A stretch of DNA of 8,906 nucleotides from Flavobacteriales bacterium (GTDB lineage Bacteria; Bacteroidota; Bacteroidia; Flavobacteriales_D; Crocinitomicaceae): positions 1-8,906 of the forward strand of contig CANHBA010000084.1 in assembly GCA_947458985.1 (NCBI GenBank), in the 5' to 3' direction. This document shows positions 1 through 6,955 of the stretch, piece by piece. Both the position numbers and the translations under genes were made by a program. Under the pieces are notes generated by a model, which was not told where the DNA came from, ran no database searches, and saw only the letters and a list, made by a program, of their open reading frames with translations. Position 1 is the stretch's first letter. Every line of letters starts with the position of its first letter.

Positions 1-1185
1 AGTAGTGGTTGGTTCGGTGATACCTACCTCTGTGCCGGCTACCTTAGCGGTATAACCCGACATAAAGTGGTACATCGCTTGCGCTTTGGTGAGTTTGGAG
101 ATTGGAGGCAAGACACCAAAGGCATCGGCCGTTAAAAAGAAAATATTTTTTGGCGCTGAGCCGATGGAAGGCACGGCAATGTTGTCGATATGGTGTATCG
201 GGTATGATACGCGGGTGTTTTCAGTAATGCTGCCATCTGTATAATCTGGGGCCGAAGATTCTTGCGGAAAACCGACGTTCTCAAGTAGAGCACCAAAGCG
301 AATGGCATCGTAGATTTGTGGTTCTTTCTCACGAGATAAATCGATGGTTTTGGCATAACAGCCACCTTCAAAGTTGAAAACGCTGTTGGCGCTCCAGCCG
401 TGTTCGTCGTCGCCAATTAAGCGGCGGTTCGGATCTGAAGAAAGTGTTGTTTTACCTGTACCAGACAAACCAAAGAAAATGGCGGTGTCGCCGTCTTGGC
501 CAATGTTGGCAGAGCAGTGCATAGACAACACGTTCTTTTCGTGAGGCAGGATGAAATTCAGTGCAGAGAAAATTCCTTTTTTGATTTCGCCAGTGTAACC
601 GGTTCCACCAATAAGGATCATTTTTTTAGTAAAGTTGAGAATAGCGAAGTTCGACTGACGCGTTCCATCAAGAGCTGGATCAGCTAAAAAACTAGGTGCA
701 CATACGATATGCCATTCAGGTAGGAAGTCTTCGATTTCATTGGCCTCTATGCGTAAAAACATGTTGTGCGCAAAAAGACTTGACCACGGCAATTCGGCAA
801 CCACGCGGATATTCATGCGGTATTCCTCATCAGCACATGCATAGACGTCTCTTACATAAAGGTCTTGCTCGGCCAAATGCGCTTTCATGCGCTCGTATAG
901 CGCGTCAAACTTTGCAGGCTCAAAACCAATATTGACATCGCCCCACCAAACAGCATCTTCTGTTTTGGCATCGCGCACAATAAAGCGGTCTTTGGGTGAA
1001 CGGCCGGTAAATTCGCCGGTTTCAATAGCAAGTGCGCCGGTATCGGACAGCATGCCTTCGCCCAAAATAATGCAGTCCTCGATGAGTTCTGCTGGTGTTA
1101 GGTTCCAGAATTGGTCGCCCGATTCAGACAAACCAATACTTGCGGCGAGGTCGGCATTTTTTCCGAATTTTCCGTGTAATTCCAT
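1..1185 (-). CDS. pckA: Phosphoenolpyruvate carboxykinase (ATP), C terminus cut by the window edge
   Basis: This is the ATP-type enzyme that converts oxaloacetate and ATP to phosphoenolpyruvate, CO2 and ADP, the entry step of gluconeogenesis in the cytoplasm. I translated the frame from the ATG at 1185 to the edge: 395 residues with no stop or frameshift. The family is usually about 530-540 residues, so roughly 140 C-terminal residues lie outside. Visible motifs are TGRSPKDRF (58-66 region, R62 in the substrate site), GYTGEIKK (Y197, K203), SMHCSAN (H223), the P-loop GLSGTGKTTLS (239-249, K245) and LIGDDEHGW (256-264, metal-binding aspartates). ENTRVSYP carries R325. These match the metal, ATP and oxaloacetate ligands of the E. 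coli enzyme. The sequence breaks off after SGYTAKVAGTE. The start MELHGKFGKNADL fits the family's short N terminus. The gene is divergent from the serine hydrolase and has its own candidate promoter. Identity is very secure. Confidence 0.97.
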   Translation of the reverse strand, partial: MELHGKFGKNADLAASIGLSESGDQFWNLTPAELIEDCIILGEGMLSDTGALAIETGEFTGRSPKDRFIVRDAKTEDAVWWGDVNIGFEPAKFDALYERMKAHLAEQDLYVRDVYACADEEYRMNIRVVAELPWSSLFAHNMFLRIEANEIEDFLPEWHIVCAPSFLADPALDGTRQSNFAILNFTKKMILIGGTGYTGEIKKGIFSALNFILPHEKNVLSMHCSANIGQDGDTAIFFGLSGTGKTTLSSDPNRRLIGDDEHGWSANSVFNFEGGCYAKTIDLSREKEPQIYDAIRFGALLENVGFPQESSAPDYTDGSITENTRVSYPIHHIDNIAVPSIGSAPKNIFFLTADAFGVLPPISKLTKAQAMYHFMSGYTAKVAGTEVGITEPTTT

Positions 1186-1211
1186 TTTACATTTTTAAGA
1201 GTTTGACACGG

Positions 1212-1239
1212 CAAAATTACGATGCTTTAAGACCCCAAA
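1212..1239 (-). promoter_or_regulatory. Candidate Bacteroidota-type promoter for pckA
   Basis: Read on the minus strand, TAATTTTG (1219 to 1212) matches the phylum's -7 consensus TAnnTTTG, with TTTG (1239 to 1236) upstream. The 16-base gap is shorter than the usual 19 or so, which lowers confidence. It would place the transcript start about 20 bases before the pckA ATG. No Shine-Dalgarno sequence is seen; the bases just before the start are A-rich, as is common in this phylum. Confidence 0.4.
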
Positions 1240-1355
1240 CCATGATTTATATTAGGTTTTTGTAAACAACAGATGTTGTTAAATGTGAAGAACTTAATTT
1301 GATTTTGTAAGGAAAATTTCGTATATTAAAGTAAGTGTCCGAACTACACTTTCTG

Positions 1356-1387
1356 TTTTGAAAAGCGCCGAATTATCGCTAGTTTTG
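1356..1387 (+). promoter_or_regulatory. Strong-match Bacteroidota promoter for the serine hydrolase gene
   Basis: TTTTG at 1356-1360 and TAGTTTTG at 1380-1387 match the -33 TTTG and -7 TAnnTTTG elements recognised by the Bacteroidota housekeeping sigma factor, with 19 bases between them, the expected spacing. Transcription would begin about 5-7 bases after the -7 element, near 1392-1394, practically on the ATG at 1394. The message is therefore predicted to have almost no leader, or translation starts at the next in-frame ATG (1403). Confidence 0.6.
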
Positions 1388-1393
1388 ATCTAA

Positions 1394-3259
1394 ATGAAAC
1401 GCATGCGCCTCTTCTCCTCTATACTTGTTGTAGCCCTACTCGGTTTTGCCTTAGTGAAGTTCTATCCTAACCAAAAATCGACCGCAACAACTTCCCAATT
1501 TAAATACGAGCTACCAACCAAATGGATTGGAACTACATTTTCTGATTTAAATACACTTCCTAAATCCCAACAAATAGAAGGGTTTAGAAAACATATTGAG
1601 CTAATTAAAAACAACCAGCAAGTGCTGCCTTTGGGTCGTTTGGATCAAAAATTGGCCTGTATGGCGCTTGGTGGCAATTCTTCTGTATTTACCGAAACGC
1701 TCAACCTCTATGCCGACCGCATGGCCTTTTTCGCCGCCGACTCACTTCAAATTCCGGCAGCAGTTTCTAAATTTTATGGCCTGACCGACCCCGAAATTTG
1801 CATTTTTAGTTTACATGCAGCAGCTCCTCATAGCAATCACATCCCGAAATGGGCCGCTGAAAAAATTGAATTACTAGATAGCATGGACCAAAATATACTC
1901 GTCATTTTTGGCGAGCATAAAATGCTCAAGGATATAGACACTTCCGTATTTGACGCGATCATTTTAGCGCACGAAAACCACCCGATTGCACAGGCGCAAA
2001 TTGCGCAGTTACTCATGGGAGGCTTAAGTGCTGCGGGTCTTGATGCCAACGGACGCCTCGGTATTTCTAATCCAGAAGAAATTGGCCTCGCCAGTAAAGA
2101 CCTTCAACAACTTGATGTCATTGCGCAAAAAGGAATAGACGCTGGTGCGTATCCGGGCTGTCAGTTACTAGTGGCTGTAGAAGACAAAGTCATTTGGCAC
2201 AAAGCCTATGGCAAACAAGGGTACGAAGCTAATGCACCAGAAATTGATTTGCAGTCCATGTACGACATCGCGTCGGTCACCAAAATTGCCGCTTCTACCC
2301 TACTGGCCATGCAGCAACATTCCAAAGGCAAGTTCAACCTCGATCAAACCATTGGCAGTTATATTCCTGAAGTCGTGGGTGCTTCGCCGTTTGCAGCACT
2401 CAAAATCAGGGAAATCATGGCCCACCAAGCAGGCCTCACACCTTGGATTCCGTTTTATAAGCGTACGCTTTCCGATGGTGCATGGAAAAGTAGCATCTAC
2501 CAAAATAAACAATCTGATGATTTTCCGCTAGAGGTAGCCAAAGGAATGTACATCCACAAGAATTACAAAGACAGCATGTATGCTCAAATCTTGCGCTCTG
2601 AACTAGGCCCCAAGAAATATGTCTATTCCGACCTCTGTTATTATTTCACCCAACCTATTTTGGAAAGGATCATCGGCGAAAGTCAGGCGAGTTATTTGCG
2701 ACGCAATATCTATTTACCATTAGGCCTAGGGCGCATTTTGTATCAGCCCCGCAAACAATTTGTAGATCAACAAATCGTACCTACCGAAGACGACCAAGCC
2801 TTCCGCAAGCAACTCTTGCGCGGTTATGTCCACGACCCTGGTGCAGCCATGCTCGGCGGAATTGCGGGTCATGCCGGTATTTTTTCCAATGCATGGAGTT
2901 TAGCGCATATCATGCAACTCTTTCTCAATAAAGGAGAAATGGCAGGGCAACAATTTTTCTCGCAAGCCACCTACACCGAATTCACCAAACAACAGTATCC
3001 GGGCAACCGCCGCGCCGCTGGCTTCGACCGCCCTAACGCAAGCGGAGGCGGCACCTGCGACGTCTTGGCCTCCCAACAATCTTTCGGGCACTCCGGCTTC
3101 ACAGGCACCCTCGCATGGGCCGATCCCAAAAACAAAGTCATCTTCATCTTCCTGTCCAACCGCGTGCACCCCAACCAAGACAACTGGAAACTCCGCGACC
3201 TGAACATCCGCACCGACTTACAACATGTGGTGTATGAGGCGTTGGCGAGGAGGGGGTAA
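1394..3259 (+). CDS. Exported serine hydrolase: GH3 C-terminal-like domain plus beta-lactamase/transpeptidase-like domain
   Basis: The 621-residue protein opens with a basic and hydrophobic export or anchor segment (MKRMRLF then a hydrophobic run to about residue 22), without a lipobox cysteine, so it probably acts in the periplasm. Residues about 65-225 (from IKNNQQVLPL through ILAHENHPIAQ and LLMGGLSAAG) resemble the C-terminal sandwich domain of family 3 glycosidases. Residues about 235-621 form a class C beta-lactamase-like serine hydrolase: SVTK with nucleophile S294 and K297, YSD at 411-413 in place of YxN, and HSG at 566-568 in place of KTG. The same order occurs in the C-terminal part of Bacteroidota proteins that fuse a NagZ-like glycosidase to this domain, usually near 1000 residues. 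Here the glycosidase barrel and its KH(F/V)PG-type active site are absent. All three hydrolase motifs are intact, so peptidase or esterase activity on cell-wall material is plausible but unproven. GC content rises sharply near the 3' end. Start choice (1394 or 1403) is uncertain. Confidence 0.88.
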   Translation: MKRMRLFSSILVVALLGFALVKFYPNQKSTATTSQFKYELPTKWIGTTFSDLNTLPKSQQIEGFRKHIELIKNNQQVLPLGRLDQKLACMALGGNSSVFTETLNLYADRMAFFAADSLQIPAAVSKFYGLTDPEICIFSLHAAAPHSNHIPKWAAEKIELLDSMDQNILVIFGEHKMLKDIDTSVFDAIILAHENHPIAQAQIAQLLMGGLSAAGLDANGRLGISNPEEIGLASKDLQQLDVIAQKGIDAGAYPGCQLLVAVEDKVIWHKAYGKQGYEANAPEIDLQSMYDIASVTKIAASTLLAMQQHSKGKFNLDQTIGSYIPEVVGASPFAALKIREIMAHQAGLTPWIPFYKRTLSDGAWKSSIYQNKQSDDFPLEVAKGMYIHKNYKDSMYAQILRSELGPKKYVYSDLCYYFTQPILERIIGESQASYLRRNIYLPLGLGRILYQPRKQFVDQQIVPTEDDQAFRKQLLRGYVHDPGAAMLGGIAGHAGIFSNAWSLAHIMQLFLNKGEMAGQQFFSQATYTEFTKQQYPGNRRAAGFDRPNASGGGTCDVLASQQSFGHSGFTGTLAWADPKNKVIFIFLSNRVHPNQDNWKLRDLNIRTDLQHVVYEALARRG

Positions 3260-3337
3260 AATTTTTCTAAGTGTTTCTGTTTTTAGGAATATTATCAGTA
3301 ATTTCCACAATCCTACCAACACACTAATTCATTGCCA

Positions 3338-3727
3338 ATGAAATGTTTAACACTGCTACTACTGCCTTTTATACTCTTTGGTTGCGTTATCTCGTCATAT
3401 GAAAAGCCAACTATCCGAAAATTCTCTGTTACGTATTGGAATTCACAATTAGGTGAATCCTATGCGCAAAGAGCTTTTCAGGTCTATTCGCTTATCGAAC
3501 GCGATAAAGAAAAATTCATTTTCCTGGTAAATGGCAGATGGACCGATACCCTTTTTATCGATGGTACGCAGGTTAGCGGAAAACTACATTCCCTCAACGC
3601 CCAACAATCGCAGTTATATCAGTTCAATGGTGAAATCACTGAACCAAAGTATAAGGATCTTAAAATTGAAGGGATCGCCAAATTGACAAATGGCCAAGGC
3701 GTTGAAGTTAATTATGTAATTCAATAA
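3338..3727 (+). CDS. Small lipoprotein of unknown function
   Basis: The product is 129 residues and unrecognised by family. From the ATG at 3338 it reads MKCLTLLLLPFILFGC, a lipoprotein signal peptide with lipobox LFGC and lipidated C16. A TTG two codons upstream (3332) is in frame but adds only two residues and is a less likely start. The mature part (about 113 residues) alternates polar and hydrophobic residues, suggesting a small beta-rich domain, with repeated aromatic positions (TYWNSQ, YQFNGEI, NYVIQ). The residues after the cysteine (VISSYEK) lack the acidic cluster typical of surface-exported Bacteroidota lipoproteins, so a periplasm-facing position is slightly favoured. Its stop is 12 bases before the barrel gene, so the two are probably co-transcribed and may work together. 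No clear promoter was found in 3260-3337. Confidence 0.75.
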   Translation: MKCLTLLLLPFILFGCVISSYEKPTIRKFSVTYWNSQLGESYAQRAFQVYSLIERDKEKFIFLVNGRWTDTLFIDGTQVSGKLHSLNAQQSQLYQFNGEITEPKYKDLKIEGIAKLTNGQGVEVNYVIQ

Positions 3728-3739
3728 CAACAAAGACAC

Positions 3740-4432
3740 ATGAAAAATAGTTTCCTCTACCTTTTTGTTTTGCTCTCTTTAACAAGCCATGCTCAATTTG
3801 AGTTGCAACCACAAATTGGCATCAAAGTAAGTACAGGCCCCGCGACTTATTACAATCCAAAAATCAGCAACATCGGCTTTGCCCATGACTATAAATATGG
3901 CCAGTCTTCTCAGATAGGCATACTGGTAAGACAGCAACAAAATAAATGGATCTTTTCAGCGGGTTTGAATTACCAGTATATGTTTTTTGCCTACCGTGGT
4001 GTAGCATTACCTCCTACATCGTCAATTTACTACCAGATTTATCATTCCAACAGCACACAACACATCGCCCAAGGACAAATTGGTTGTGCGCACAGCTTTG
4101 CACACGGTTTTGAATTGGGACTAAACCTCTTGCCTTCTTATCTCGTCGCCAGTACGGATACCTACACAATCGATAATTATTGGGAAGGAGAGCGCGTAGA
4201 TGCGGTTGAAAAAAATGCGCCAGAATGGCACAAAGCCCAACTCGTTGGCGGGCTATCTTTTTCAAAGAATTTTATTTCTAAAAAAGAGAAGACCTCACAG
4301 TTATCACTGACGCCACAAGTATCGATCACCAATAATGGAGGCTCCAATGTTTACAACAACGCCTTTTCGGACATCACAGATCGCAAAACCCGCTTCGTTT
4401 CTTGTCAGTTGGCATATACAGTATTTTTTTAA
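3740..4432 (+). CDS. Outer-membrane beta-barrel protein, uncharacterised
   Basis: The product is 230 residues. It begins MKNSFLYLFVLLSLTSHAQ, a signal peptide with probable cleavage after SHA (residue 18), the 'AQ' junction common in Bacteroidota exports. The mature chain shows alternating patterns typical of transmembrane strands (QIGILVRQ, WIFSAGLNYQYMFF, GFELGLNLLPSYLVAS, QLVGGLSFSKNF, SLTPQVSI, SCQLAYTVFF). It ends in an aromatic residue, F, as many outer-membrane barrels do for BAM recognition. About eight strands would fit the length, as in small OmpA/OmpW-size barrels or the 'porin family' beta-barrel group of this phylum. No plug, peptidoglycan-binding or enzymatic motif is visible. 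It follows the lipoprotein gene closely, suggesting an envelope pair. A seven-T run covers the final Phe codons and stop. Substrate and function are unknown. Confidence 0.78.
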   Translation: MKNSFLYLFVLLSLTSHAQFELQPQIGIKVSTGPATYYNPKISNIGFAHDYKYGQSSQIGILVRQQQNKWIFSAGLNYQYMFFAYRGVALPPTSSIYYQIYHSNSTQHIAQGQIGCAHSFAHGFELGLNLLPSYLVASTDTYTIDNYWEGERVDAVEKNAPEWHKAQLVGGLSFSKNFISKKEKTSQLSLTPQVSITNNGGSNVYNNAFSDITDRKTRFVSCQLAYTVFF

Positions 4433-4480
4433 GAGCTATCTCAGCCTCCATTCAAACCTCCTGAAATACGAAATTCTCAT

Positions 4481-4527
4481 AAACCTTTTTGCATTTGTAC
4501 GGATAATTTCCGTACAACTTAAGGTTT
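4481..4527. repeat. Nested inverted repeat between convergent genes
   Basis: An inner perfect 9-bp stem (TTGTACGGA 4495-4503 with TCCGTACAA 4509-4517, loop TAATT) sits inside an outer perfect 7-bp stem (AAACCTT 4481-4487 with AAGGTTT 4521-4527). The unpaired sides are 7 and 3 bases. It lies in the gap where the barrel gene (+) and the small exported protein gene (-) converge, so a two-way transcription terminator is the obvious reading. However, no T-run follows the stem on either strand, so it may be an RNA-stabilising or protein-binding element. Confidence 0.6.
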
Positions 4528-4562
4528 AAAAATCAAAACGACTGGTCTGGCAGGGATGAAAT

Positions 4563-5072
4563 TTATCTTTTCCATAAATCTTCGTCTCGTATATGTAAAT
4601 ATGCAAATGTCCAGCGCCATTGTCCGTTAATGCGATTAAATACAAAGTCTGAAATGCGAGCACAATCGCTAAAGACGTACTGTTTGTCGGGATTTATCGT
4701 TTGCGTTATTTCTTCTAAATTTGAGAACCTGTGCGCGCGAAACACTTTTGCAATATCTTTTCTCTCGTATTTTACAATTGGGTCTTGATCCATTTCACCC
4801 CGTGTCTCCAGTGGAAAAGCTGTCAATGAAATGACCGTACTCGTGTCATTGTCAATTACTGCTTGTCTAAATACCTTCCAGAATTTTAAAAAACTTTCGG
4901 TGGACTTGTCGGTAGTCACTTGCTTGCTAGTTGTCCTAGAGATTGTCCTTGTATTTTTTGTAGTCTCTGATTTACTTGTCTTAGCTGAGTTGGGAACAGG
5001 ATTATTGTTGCAATAAAATATGGCGACTGATAATCCGAAAAATACAGTTGAGATGTGGAGAAATTGTTTCAT
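4563..5072 (-). CDS. Small exported or anchored protein of unknown function
   Basis: The product is 169 residues. The N terminus MKQFLHISTVFFGLSVAIFYC is hydrophobic, followed by NNNP. C21 sits where a lipid-modified cysteine would be, but the preceding IFY is a poor lipobox, so lipoprotein status is uncertain and an uncleaved membrane anchor is possible. Residues about 22-60 are a low-complexity linker rich in Ser, Thr, Lys and Asn. Residues about 61-169 form the only likely folded domain. It starts FLKFWKVFRQAVIDND, has FPLETRGEMDQDP in the middle and ends NGQWRWTFAYLHIRDEDLWKR. This resembles a domain seen in other Bacteroidota hypothetical proteins, possibly NTF2-like, a guess from pattern memory only. 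Only about 50 bases separate its ATG from the T-tract of the upstream terminator. A degenerate -7-like TGAAATTA complement at 5087-5094 is the only promoter hint. Confidence 0.75.
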   Translation of the reverse strand: MKQFLHISTVFFGLSVAIFYCNNNPVPNSAKTSKSETTKNTRTISRTTSKQVTTDKSTESFLKFWKVFRQAVIDNDTSTVISLTAFPLETRGEMDQDPIVKYERKDIAKVFRAHRFSNLEEITQTINPDKQYVFSDCARISDFVFNRINGQWRWTFAYLHIRDEDLWKR

Positions 5073-5119
5073 GCGAAATTGACTCTTGAAATTAGCATTA
5101 AAAACGAAACACGCATAAA

Positions 5120-5152
5120 TAAAAAAACCCTCTAGAACAGTATCCTAGAGGG
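5120..5152 (-). terminator. Rho-independent terminator for the type A T9SS cargo gene
   Basis: Read on the minus strand, CCCTCTAG (5152 to 5145), a 9-base loop and CTAGAGGG (5135 to 5128) form a perfect 8-bp stem, followed at once by seven T (5127 to 5121) and more AT-rich sequence. This is a textbook intrinsic terminator, about 85 bases past the stop codon at 5238. It also isolates the small exported protein gene downstream from read-through. Confidence 0.88.
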
Positions 5153-5237
5153 AGCATAATTAAGTTAATAATTAGCGAAGTTGAGATACAAAGATACAAC
5201 GTTTTGAAATATTGAATATTGTATTAATAATTTTTTA

Positions 5238-6755
5238 CTACCTCACCACCAACTTCTTCACCCATTGCTGCTCACCTTGCGAAACATGCGCAAAGTAAAC
5301 CCCCGGTGCTTGGTTGCTGAGGTCGATGGAACTTTTTTCTGAAGGGTTTGGTAGTTCGGAGCTTAGTATTTGATGCCCTTGTTCATTGAAGATAGTCAAA
5401 CGAATAGGTTCATCTGACATACTCGATATTTCAAAAACACCATCTGACGGATTAGGAAAAAGGCCAATTTCTGTCGGTGAGACCAAGACTTCATGAATTC
5501 CTACGTATTGACCATCTGGGTGATACCCTTCTGGGTTGGTGCGGTAGGTGAAGAAGTAGCGGGTGCCGTCAGTTTGTATGCCTTTTCCGGCGAAGAGTAG
5601 GTCTCCATCTTCCATTAATTCCATTGCATAAATGTTATTTTCTACATTCTCATCAATTATAAAGAACTTTTGATCAATCAGGGTTCCATCAGATTGATAC
5701 CTTGCTACAAATTGTCTTTGCTCCGCCGGGTTATACCGGTATTGATAACCCGTCAAATAGATTATTCCTGAATTTTCATCAATACGCAATTGTGCAACTT
5801 TGTAGGTCCAGACATCAGATAAGGTTGTAATAGCGACATCCCAGACGATATCCAAATTTGCATCGAGGTAAGTAAGATGCGGAACATAATTGACTTCTGC
5901 CGACGACGATCTTTGCTTCACGGCGAGTATAAAGTCATTGTTGAATTTTTGTACATCAATTAACTTGATATCTGAATAACCTGTATTTTGATTGATGAGT
6001 TCCGAATAAATTTCTTTTGATGTCATAATGGATTGTCCTGACCAATGCCAAAGAACTGGAGCAAATCCAACTGGGGTTGTTCCTGCGGTTGAAAGTTGCC
6101 TTGATATAGTGCCAAAAGTGAGCATATCAATATTGAATGCAAAGGTCTTATGACTTGTGCAAGTGCTAATTGGGAGATTTAGAAAAGGGCTCGGGTTTGG
6201 GAAAGTTACCGTATTTTGAAGCGTGCCGTTGTCGTCAAATAACAAGGTGGCTGCAAGGATAGTATCTATCCCCTTGATGCCATTTGCCGCATTCAAGTTA
6301 TTGGCTGCGCGGTTGAACTTTTCAATTTGCACATACGGGAACGGGAGAAATGCAACACTGCTGGCGCTTCCGTCCTGATTGACGCGCGTAAATTTGATGG
6401 AGTCATCTTGGTAGTTTCCAAAAGCCATGAGGACTTTGTCTTCAGGTGTTAAACTGATCCCTCTGGTTTGTGATTTTTTATCCTCAAAGTAATCCCAAGT
6501 GAGTGTGCTGCTTTGCTTATTGATTTTGATAAGGGTCGTTCTCATCATCAGGCCGTCTTTATTGTTTCCGGACAGGAGGTAAGAATCATTGGTTTCGGAT
6601 ATATGTAAGGGCTCAAAACCATTATTGGCAGTTCCAAAAACACCGAAGGTAGGCGTTTCGTAATAATACCTCACTCCTCTCAAGTCAACAGGATTTTGAG
6701 CCCACGAATGGATGGCAAGGAGTACAAACAAGAAAAGTGGTAGCTGTTTTTTCAT
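5238..6755 (-). CDS. Secreted protein with type A T9SS C-terminal sorting domain
   Basis: The product is 505 residues from the ATG at 6755. That start gives a proper signal peptide, MKKQLPLFLFVLLAIHSWAQ, cleaved near residue 19-20. The frame stays open upstream to 6851, but that extension lacks signal character and overlaps the hairpin region, so I reject it. Residues about 429-505 are a type A T9SS tail (Por_Secre_tail family): VGLFPNPSDGVFEI-like opening (here IGLFPNPSDGVFEI), IFNEQGHQI, then APGVYFAHVSQGE and ending WVKKLVVR. The middle (about 30-425) contains repeated strands with turns such as VNQDGS, RYQSDGT and MEDGDLLFAG, resembling delta-60/beta-propeller repeats that read like a log of values and units. 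No catalytic motif is seen. The protein should cross the outer membrane through the T9SS and be anchored on the surface or released. Divergent from the small LuxR-type regulator. Confidence 0.9.
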   Translation of the reverse strand: MKKQLPLFLFVLLAIHSWAQNPVDLRGVRYYYETPTFGVFGTANNGFEPLHISETNDSYLLSGNNKDGLMMRTTLIKINKQSSTLTWDYFEDKKSQTRGISLTPEDKVLMAFGNYQDDSIKFTRVNQDGSASSVAFLPFPYVQIEKFNRAANNLNAANGIKGIDTILAATLLFDDNGTLQNTVTFPNPSPFLNLPISTCTSHKTFAFNIDMLTFGTISRQLSTAGTTPVGFAPVLWHWSGQSIMTSKEIYSELINQNTGYSDIKLIDVQKFNNDFILAVKQRSSSAEVNYVPHLTYLDANLDIVWDVAITTLSDVWTYKVAQLRIDENSGIIYLTGYQYRYNPAEQRQFVARYQSDGTLIDQKFFIIDENVENNIYAMELMEDGDLLFAGKGIQTDGTRYFFTYRTNPEGYHPDGQYVGIHEVLVSPTEIGLFPNPSDGVFEISSMSDEPIRLTIFNEQGHQILSSELPNPSEKSSIDLSNQAPGVYFAHVSQGEQQWVKKLVVR

Positions 6756-6766
6756 GGGATGGTTTT

Positions 6767-6807
6767 TAAAGTGCGTTTCACTAGCATTACGAGAAATGCG
6801 CACTTTA
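6767..6807. repeat. Inverted repeat in the leader of the type A T9SS cargo gene
   Basis: TAAAGTGCG (6767-6775) and CGCACTTTA (6799-6807) are perfect 9-bp complements. Inside them TTTC (6776-6779) pairs with GAAA (6793-6796) after a 2-base bulge, leaving a 13-base loop. It lies 11 bases upstream of the ATG at 6755, so it may fold in the leader RNA or act as a DNA-binding site in this divergent region. No T-run follows, so it is not an ordinary terminator. Confidence 0.6.
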
Positions 6808-6821
6808 CGAGGGGGCCTCGT
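6807..6821. repeat. Second, GC-rich hairpin adjoining the first
   Basis: ACGAGG (6807-6812), a GGG loop and CCTCGT (6816-6821) form a perfect 6-bp stem directly abutting the preceding inverted repeat (sharing base 6807). Together they make a tandem-hairpin block between two divergent genes. A regulatory role is inferred only from position. Confidence 0.5.
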
Positions 6822-6955
6822 CTTCGAATTCAAACCATCAAGACCCACCAAGGGTTTTCACCCTAAATCACGTTTCATTCAAATAATTAGTGCTGTTTAT
6901 CCGTTTTCATGCGGTTGAGAAAAAAAACGTTTCTCCACCCTATTTAAAAGCACAG

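Noticed and set aside
132..1198. Several short open frames on both strands across the pckA region.
   Set aside because: The minus-strand frame ending at 1 gives an unbroken, unmistakable PEP carboxykinase; the others are out of frame with it.
2900..3213. Two overlapping minus-strand open frames opposite the end of the serine hydrolase gene.
   Set aside because: They arise from the GC-rich stretch on the other strand and show no domain or export signal, while the plus-strand frame carries conserved family motifs.
3264..3300. Possible terminator after the serine hydrolase gene (TTCTAA against TTAGGAA, T-rich surroundings).
   Set aside because: The pairing needs a bulge, is almost all A-T and is not followed by a clean T-run.
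5189..5196. Minus-strand TATCTTTG, a match to the -7 consensus TAnnTTTG.
   Set aside because: No TTG/TTTG lies at the expected distance upstream, and the intrinsic terminator at 5120-5152 sits between it and the next gene.
6756..6851. N-terminal extension of the type A T9SS cargo protein by 32 residues.
   Set aside because: It would bury the signal peptide that begins exactly at the ATG at 6755, and it runs through the tandem hairpins.
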